From Syntrophomonas sp. UBA4807 (GTDB lineage Bacteria; Bacillota; Syntrophomonadia; Syntrophomonadales; Syntrophomonadaceae): 11,250 bases of DNA. Each line of letters begins with the position of its first letter. Position 1 is the first letter of the stretch. Under the pieces are notes generated by a model. That model was given only the letters and a program-made list of their open reading frames with translations. It searched no databases and was not told where the DNA came from. The stretch lies in assembly GCA_002402575.1 (NCBI GenBank), contig DHGD01000108.1:1-11250 (forward strand). The letters run 5' to 3'. The position numbers and the translations under genes were made by a program. Positions 7,352 through 11,250 of this stretch are shown one piece after another.

Positions 7352-7403
7352 AGAGGACGGTCCTGCCGTCCCTCCCGCGGGAGTGAGCAGGACCGTCCTC
7401 TTT
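7352..7403 (+). terminator. long hairpin, probable operon terminator, REP-like
   Basis: AGAGGACGGTCCTGC (7352-7366) and its exact reverse complement (7387-7401) form a 15-base-pair stem. The 20-base loop contains a second perfect palindrome CTCCCGCGGGAG (7372-7383), so the element can fold into a branched hairpin. Only TTT follows the stem, so it is not a textbook intrinsic terminator, although its position 17 bases after flxA fits one. It lies between convergent genes and could work in both directions. The GGACGGTCC core resembles repeated palindromes that I recall from several anaerobic Firmicutes genomes. Confidence 0.6.
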
Positions 7404-7414
7404 GTACTCGCTGC

Positions 7415-7570
7415 TTACCTGAAGATAGCGCCTCCGTAGAGGTAGCCCAGGTAAAACACGCCTGCAATGGCGATGATGTGCAAAATCCACCATCCGCTGC
7501 GGAGAAAGTTGAAACTGCCCAGCTGAATGTCATTCAGATTGCCATTGTCCCGGCTCATTTCGTCAGTCAT
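7415..7570 (-). CDS. small single-pass membrane protein of 51 residues, unknown
   Basis: I do not recognise this protein. The reading frame on the - strand runs from ATG (7570-7568) to TAA (7417-7415). A possible Shine-Dalgarno AAAGGGTGA lies about 6 bases upstream of the start. Residues 1-23 are polar and acidic at the start (MTDEMSRDNGNLND). Residues about 27-49 (from WWILHIIAIA onward, then GVFYLGYLYGGA) form one hydrophobic helix with aromatic residues, ending in FR. The composition and the clear membrane segment argue for a real gene in an otherwise AT-rich gap. It faces the divergent aminotransferase gene and converges on the hdr-flx operon. A poor promoter candidate is TTTACA (7634-7629) with TAAAAT (7609-7604) at a 19-base spacing. 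Function unknown. Confidence 0.6.
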   Translation of the reverse strand: MTDEMSRDNGNLNDIQLGSFNFLRSGWWILHIIAIAGVFYLGYLYGGAIFR

Positions 7571-7650
7571 TTAATGCTCACCCTTTTTCTTGCCCAATGC
7601 GGCATTTTACTATTAATATGGCTTCAAATGTAAAAGAATATACATAAAAA

Positions 7651-7667
7651 CATTTTGCATTAAAATG
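7651..7667. promoter_or_regulatory. palindrome upstream of divergent promoter, possible operator
   Basis: CATTTT (7651-7656) and AAAATG (7662-7667) form a perfect inverted repeat with a 5-base centre, 8 bases upstream of the TTGACA box. This is a plausible binding site for a dimeric regulator acting on the aminotransferase gene, the small - strand gene, or both. In this AT-rich stretch a chance match is possible. Confidence 0.25.
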
Positions 7668-7675
7668 GGCTTGAT

Positions 7676-7703
7676 TTGACAAAGGCTTATTATTAACTAG
7701 AAT
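7676..7703 (+). promoter_or_regulatory. sigma-A-type promoter of the aminotransferase-reductase gene
   Basis: TTGACA (7676-7681) is a perfect -35 box. TAGAAT (7698-7703) follows with a 16-base spacer and matches the -10 consensus at 5 of 6 positions. Initiation near 7710 would give a leader of about 47 bases containing the palindrome CACAATTGTG (7724-7733), which sits between the start of transcription and the ribosome binding site and could be a repressor operator. Confidence 0.65.
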
Positions 7704-7723
7704 GTATATAACAGAAATTTTTG

Positions 7724-7733
7724 CACAATTGTG
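7724..7733. promoter_or_regulatory. CACAATTGTG palindrome in the leader, possible operator
   Basis: This perfect 10-base palindrome lies about 15 bases downstream of the predicted transcription start and 10 bases before the ribosome binding site. The position suits a repressor. No regulator gene is visible in the window, so the function is only inferred. Confidence 0.3.
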
Positions 7734-7756
7734 TGCACATGATAAAGGAGGCACTA

Positions 7757-10441
7757 ATGATTAACTTGCGCAGGGATCTTTTAAACCCCACCCTAAAAGA
7801 TGTGCTGGAAAACTTCTGCCTGGACAAAACCTATACCGTAGGTCAGGGCAGTTATCTGATAGATGATAAGGGTATTCGCTACCTGGACTTCATTGCCCAA
7901 TATGGTTCAGTTCCCTTTGGTTATAATCCTGATTTCATCTGGGACCGCCTGGATATGGTCCGCCACCAGGGTATTCCCAGCCTGTGCCAGCCATCCTTGC
8001 CGGCTGAAGCTCTGAAATTGGCCAACCGGCTGGCCGAAGTCACCCCCGGCGATTTGTGCTATTGTACTTTTTGCCAGAGCGGTACCGAGGCGGTGGAGGC
8101 AGCCATCAAACTAGCCCGGTCGTCAACCGGGCGGGAATTGATTATATCCACCACCAACAGTTTCCACGGCAAGACCCTGGGAGCCTTGTCCGCTACCGGC
8201 AAAAGCTCTTATCAAGAGCCCTTCCGGGCACCTGCCCCTGGATTTATGCATATCCCGTACAACGATACCGACGCTTTAAGGGCAGTTTTAGAAGCGCGCC
8301 GGGGAGAAGCGGCGGCATTCATAGTTGAGCCGGTGCAGGGCGAGGGCGGTATCGTGGTGGCCAAACCCGGTTATCTGCGTGAGGTTCAGGCTTTGTGCCG
8401 CGAGCACGAGGTGGTCTTCATCGTTGATGAAATACAGACCGGGCTGGGACGCACCGGGCGTCTGTTCGCGTGCGAATACGAAGCCATCGAGCCTGATGTG
8501 TTGCTGCTGGCCAAAGCTTTAGGCGGCGGGCTGCTGCCCATAGGGGTCTGCATTAGCACGCCACAGGTGTGGAATGAGGACTTCGGCATGCTGCACAGCT
8601 CAACCTTTGCCAATAACAATGTGACCTGTGCGGTAGGTCAGGCGGTGTTGGAACGTCTGCTCGATAATGAGCGGGAGCTGATCAAAGATGTGGAACGCAA
8701 GGGCAGTTATATGCTGAAGCAGCTACGGATAATCGCCGACCGCTATCCCGGGGTGATCAAGGAGGTGCGCGGACAGGGGCTGATGATAGGGGTGGAGTTC
8801 AATCCCCTGCAAGAATGCGGTTCCTACGATATGGCTTACCTGGTCGATCAAGGGGGGTTTTCCGCGCTATTGACCGGCTTTCTGCTGAACTGCTATCAGA
8901 TCAGACTGGCTCCATATCTTAATAACTCTATGACGCTGCGCTTGGAGCCCGCCCTAACCATTGAAGATGAGGCTATGGAGGGAGTTTTAAAGGCGGTGGA
9001 CGATATCTGCCGGATTATGTTCTTAAAGGATTACGCCCTGCTTTACCGCTACCTGATAGGTGACACCACCCGGCCAGGCAGGATCACCGATTATCGCAGC
9101 AAACACCGTAAAACCAAGGCCTCGGCGCTGGAAACGGGCGAGGCGCCCAGCAAGAAATTTGCTTTTATCATCCACTATCCCGGACCTGAAGATGTAGTAT
9201 TAAACAATCCGTCATTTGATAGTTATTCCCGTGATGAGCTGTACCGCTTTATGGAATGGGAGAGCCGGGCTGCTCAGCCCGGGGTAGTTTGCCATCTGCC
9301 TGCGGTGCGTTCCAAAGACGGCACTATAGGCGAGGGTTGGCTGATCGGGGTCCCTTATGGAGGACGGGAGATTATGGGAGCCTGTCGTGAGGATGCGGTA
9401 GCGGCGATTCGTAAAGCGGTCGATATCGGACGTGACCTGGGCGCGGGGATAATCGGCCTGGGCGCCCTGACTTCGGTTGTGACCCGCGGCGGTCGGTCGG
9501 TGCAAGGCCGGGGCGTGGCGATAACCAGCGGCAACAGTTTCACCACCCTAATGGCCATGGAAGCCCTAGCGGCAGGCGCGGTGAAAATGAATATCAATTT
9601 AAATCAAGCCCGGGGCGCGGTGCTAGGTGCTACCGGCTCCATCGGCAGGGCCTGTGCGGTCATGCTGTCGGAGCAGATCGCCAATATCACCTTGCTGGGC
9701 AATCCGGCCCATGTTAGGAGCAGCCAGAACCGTCTCAATTCATTAGTCGCCGAACTGTTGAACTGGGCCTGGCAGCGCTCTCAGCAAGGACAACATACCG
9801 GTCTGGCGGCCTGGCTGGATGAGGCTTTCGAACGGGCCCAAGCAGCGGATCTGCCTCTTACCAAGGATATCGAGAACACATTCCGCGACGGGGGCCAGGT
9901 TCCCTATCAGATGTTGCAGGAATGGTGCGCAGGCTTAAAGCTGACCTGCCCGTTATGCGTTTCCCTGGATGTGGACAGCACCTTGCCCGAGTGCCAGCTG
10001 GTGGTGGCGGCCAGCAACTCCCCCGAATACTTGATTTTCCCTCACCATCTGCGTTCCGGGGCGGTGGTTTGTGATGTGGCCCGACCCGCTGACGTGTCTC
10101 CCGAGACCATTGCTTCCAGACGGGATGTACTGATTTTGGAGGGAGGACTGGTGCAGCTTCCTGATCAGGTGGCTTTTGGAGCCAATCTGGGCTACCGCGA
10201 CGGGGTAACTTTGGCCTGCCTGTCGGAGACCATGTTGCTGGCGCTGGAAGGTGATTATCGGGATTATAGCATCGGCAATGTGCTCAGCCTGTCGACTATC
10301 ACCTATCTGCGCGACCTGGCCGCCAAGCACGGTTTTGGCCTGGCCGGGCTGAAAATGGGCAATGACGAACTGGATGACACTGATATCAACCGCATCTTTC
10401 AGAATTCCCGGGTCAGCCTCAAGGCGGCTGGCAGCCTTTAA
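7757..10441 (+). CDS. fusion of class III aminotransferase and acyl-ACP-reductase-like domain
   Basis: The protein has 894 residues. Residues 1-440 are a class III PLP aminotransferase of the acetylornithine/GABA transaminase type: SGTEA at 108-112, FHGKT at 136-140, EPVQGEGG at 191-198, DEIQTGLGRTG from D224, and the PLP lysine K253 in LLAKALGGG. Residues about 466-894 resemble cyanobacterial long-chain acyl-ACP reductase (AAR): GATGSIG at 624-630 for NADPH, EGGLV before the active site, and TLAC821LSETMLLALE matching the AAR stretch with catalytic Cys294, then KHGF near the end. An insertion of about 55 residues (about 655-715) is absent from AAR. ATG 7757 follows AAAGGAGG (7744-7751); the upstream in-frame TTG 7721 lacks a binding site. 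Likely chemistry: acyl thioester to aldehyde, then transamination to an amine (inference). Confidence 0.82.
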   Translation: MINLRRDLLNPTLKDVLENFCLDKTYTVGQGSYLIDDKGIRYLDFIAQYGSVPFGYNPDFIWDRLDMVRHQGIPSLCQPSLPAEALKLANRLAEVTPGDLCYCTFCQSGTEAVEAAIKLARSSTGRELIISTTNSFHGKTLGALSATGKSSYQEPFRAPAPGFMHIPYNDTDALRAVLEARRGEAAAFIVEPVQGEGGIVVAKPGYLREVQALCREHEVVFIVDEIQTGLGRTGRLFACEYEAIEPDVLLLAKALGGGLLPIGVCISTPQVWNEDFGMLHSSTFANNNVTCAVGQAVLERLLDNERELIKDVERKGSYMLKQLRIIADRYPGVIKEVRGQGLMIGVEFNPLQECGSYDMAYLVDQGGFSALLTGFLLNCYQIRLAPYLNNSMTLRLEPALTIEDEAMEGVLKAVDDICRIMFLKDYALLYRYLIGDTTRPGRITDYRSKHRKTKASALETGEAPSKKFAFIIHYPGPEDVVLNNPSFDSYSRDELYRFMEWESRAAQPGVVCHLPAVRSKDGTIGEGWLIGVPYGGREIMGACREDAVAAIRKAVDIGRDLGAGIIGLGALTSVVTRGGRSVQGRGVAITSGNSFTTLMAMEALAAGAVKMNINLNQARGAVLGATGSIGRACAVMLSEQIANITLLGNPAHVRSSQNRLNSLVAELLNWAWQRSQQGQHTGLAAWLDEAFERAQAADLPLTKDIENTFRDGGQVPYQMLQEWCAGLKLTCPLCVSLDVDSTLPECQLVVAASNSPEYLIFPHHLRSGAVVCDVARPADVSPETIASRRDVLILEGGLVQLPDQVAFGANLGYRDGVTLACLSETMLLALEGDYRDYSIGNVLSLSTITYLRDLAAKHGFGLAGLKMGNDELDDTDINRIFQNSRVSLKAAGSL

Positions 10442-10463
10442 GCCGGCGATTAAAACAAGGGTT

Positions 10464-10492
10464 TTGTACAGCGGGGAGAGAAAAGCTATTAT
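10464..10492 (+). promoter_or_regulatory. candidate promoter before the 139-residue gene
   Basis: TTGTAC (10464-10469) and TATTAT (10487-10492) are 17 bases apart in the 87-base gap after the fusion gene. The gene could therefore have its own promoter, or simply be read through from the fusion gene, since no terminator separates them. Confidence 0.3.
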
Positions 10493-10528
10493 AAATAGAG
10501 AACCCACTAGCAGCAAGGGGGATATGGT

Positions 10529-10948
10529 GTGGATCTTACCGAAATCGTTATTAAAGAAAACGGCAAATGGTATTTCGGCCAGGCTGAGATGTTCCGCCGC
10601 AATATCTTAAATATTCTGGCCCAGCATATTGAAAAGGGTGAAGACGGTGGCTACGGCATCCGCCTGGGCAACGACTATAATCCGCTCACCGTTGAGGATG
10701 TGCCTTTTCTGGCCAGCGGATATTCTGAAGAAGAGGATGGCAGAATCAAACTCACCTTCCACGACTTGCAGGAAATGTACCTGGAGGGAGAGATACAGCT
10801 GTTTCTGAAAGGGGATGTGCCCTATATATCCTTCCGCTGGGAGGCCGACACCCGCTTAAGCCGCGGGGTTTACTGGAAGCTGAGCAAGTATTTCAGGTTT
10901 AGCGGAGATGAGGTTTATATCAGCATTCCCGCACTGCAAAAACAGTAA
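10529..10948 (+). CDS. unknown small cytosolic protein, loosely DUF1285-like
   Basis: The product has 139 residues with no signal peptide, membrane segment, cysteine motif or nucleotide-binding loop. The GTG start follows AGCAAGGGGG (10512-10521) at a spacing of 7 bases. The layout 'NGKWYFGQAEMFRRNIL' near the N terminus, then GYGIRLGNDYNPLTVED around residues 44-60 with VPFLASGYSEEEDG, recalls the DUF1285 pattern of polar substrate-free proteins, but I match it from memory and weakly. The C-terminal half has alternating beta-type segments (KLTFHDLQEMYL, VYISIPALQ). It follows the aminotransferase-reductase fusion on the same strand after 87 bases, so the two may be co-transcribed. Function cannot be assigned. 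Confidence 0.7.
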   Translation: MDLTEIVIKENGKWYFGQAEMFRRNILNILAQHIEKGEDGGYGIRLGNDYNPLTVEDVPFLASGYSEEEDGRIKLTFHDLQEMYLEGEIQLFLKGDVPYISFRWEADTRLSRGVYWKLSKYFRFSGDEVYISIPALQKQ

Positions 10949-10957
10949 GCGGGCACG

Positions 10958-10982
10958 GGTCTTTGGCCCACTGACCAAGACC
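10958..10982. terminator. weak bidirectional terminator candidate
   Basis: GGTCTTTGG (10958-10966) can pair with CCAAGACC (10975-10982) with one bulged T and an 8-base loop. It sits in the 51-base gap between two convergent genes. No T-run follows on either strand, so termination here is only a guess from position and pairing. Confidence 0.3.
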
Positions 10983-10999
10983 GGCTCGTTCGCTTTGAC

Positions 11000-11250
11000 T
11001 TACAGCACGCCTTGATGGGGAGGCCTAAAAATGCGCTCATCGTAGCTCAACAGTTCATCCAGTTCGGTTATCATGCGGCCTTTATCCCGGGTCAAGAGTC
11101 CGTTGACATTACAGTAATTGTTGCTGTGATCGCTTAAGAACACGCTGCCCTCGCACTCCAGGTTCTCCAGCAGCAGCTTTACCTCACGCAGGGTTTCGTG
11201 AGGGGTCTGCAGCTCAAAATCCCCTCTCTTATAGGCATCATACATAGGGG
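11000..11250 (-). CDS. C-terminal part of a probable radical SAM family protein, partial
   Basis: The frame is open on the - strand from the right edge of the window to TAA (11002-11000), so only about the last 83 residues are present and the start lies outside. The segment YKRGDFELQTPHETL, a helix KLLLENLE, then SDHSNNYCNVNGLL followed by TRDKGRMITELDELL matches, from memory, the C terminus of a group of radical SAM proteins with a pattern like 'YKRGEF..LSPEE...ELKLLLENLE..GTVFRSNHASNYL...G.LP.DK'. The radical SAM core with its CxxxCxxC motif is not in the window, so reaction and substrate remain open. The gene is convergent with the 139-residue gene and shows no obvious link to it. Confidence 0.6.
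   Translation of the reverse strand, partial: PMYDAYKRGDFELQTPHETLREVKLLLENLECEGSVFLSDHSNNYCNVNGLLTRDKGRMITELDELLSYDERIFRPPHQGVL

Noticed and set aside
7721..7756. Start of the fusion gene at TTG 7721 (or GTG 7733 / ATG 7739)
   Set aside because: No ribosome binding site precedes them, they overlap the leader palindrome, and AAAGGAGG sits correctly before ATG 7757.
1..11250. tRNA, rRNA, CRISPR arrays, insertion sequences or phage attachment sites
   Set aside because: I looked for cloverleaf-like ends, regularly spaced repeats, transposase motifs and paired terminal repeats, and found none.

Overview
The window looks like a piece of a strictly anaerobic, Gram-positive (Clostridia-type) bacterial chromosome. 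The reasons are strong AAGGAGG-like ribosome binding sites, GTG starts, GC of roughly 50%, tightly packed Fe-S redox genes, and two genes whose in-frame TGA codons read best as selenocysteine. A syntrophic or acetogenic, Syntrophomonas- or Peptococcaceae-like lifestyle is plausible, but that is inference; no marker gene fixes the taxonomy.

Region 1 (1-340) is a non-coding leader with a candidate promoter. Region 2 (341-7335) is a single seven-gene operon in the order hdrC-hdrB-hdrA-flxD-flxC-flxB-flxA, all on the + strand, with short gaps or overlaps. It encodes a cytosolic heterodisulfide-reductase-like module (HdrCBA) coupled to a flavin oxidoreductase module (FlxDCBA). In related systems NAD(P)H enters at FlxA, electrons pass through FlxB/FlxC and the FlxD (MvhD-type) [2Fe-2S] protein to the bifurcating FAD of HdrA, and from there to ferredoxin on one side and to a disulfide at HdrB/HdrC on the other. 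Two members, HdrA (TGA at 2747) and FlxD (TGA at 4360), are interrupted by TGA exactly where relatives have a conserved cysteine. A bacterial-SECIS-like hairpin follows each. The pair therefore looks like a double selenoprotein version of the Hdr-Flx electron-bifurcating complex, and each gene would be split in two by ordinary annotation. HdrB also carries an unusual C-terminal helical extension of about 115 residues.

Region 3 (7336-7756) holds a strong long hairpin that probably terminates the operon and resembles a REP-type repeat, a tiny membrane-protein gene of 51 codons on the - strand, and a divergent promoter region with two short palindromes. Region 4 (7757-10948) holds a very large two-domain enzyme: an N-terminal class III PLP aminotransferase fused to a C-terminal domain resembling cyanobacterial long-chain acyl-ACP reductase, with its catalytic cysteine conserved. 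A small unknown gene follows. The fusion suggests an acyl-thioester to aldehyde to primary amine (or related amino-lipid) conversion; I know of no characterised protein with exactly this order of domains. Region 5 (10949-11250) holds the 3' end of a - strand gene, probably a radical SAM family protein, convergent with the small gene.

Most interesting items: the paired selenocysteine sites with their SECIS hairpins, the HdrB tail, and the aminotransferase-acyl reductase fusion.
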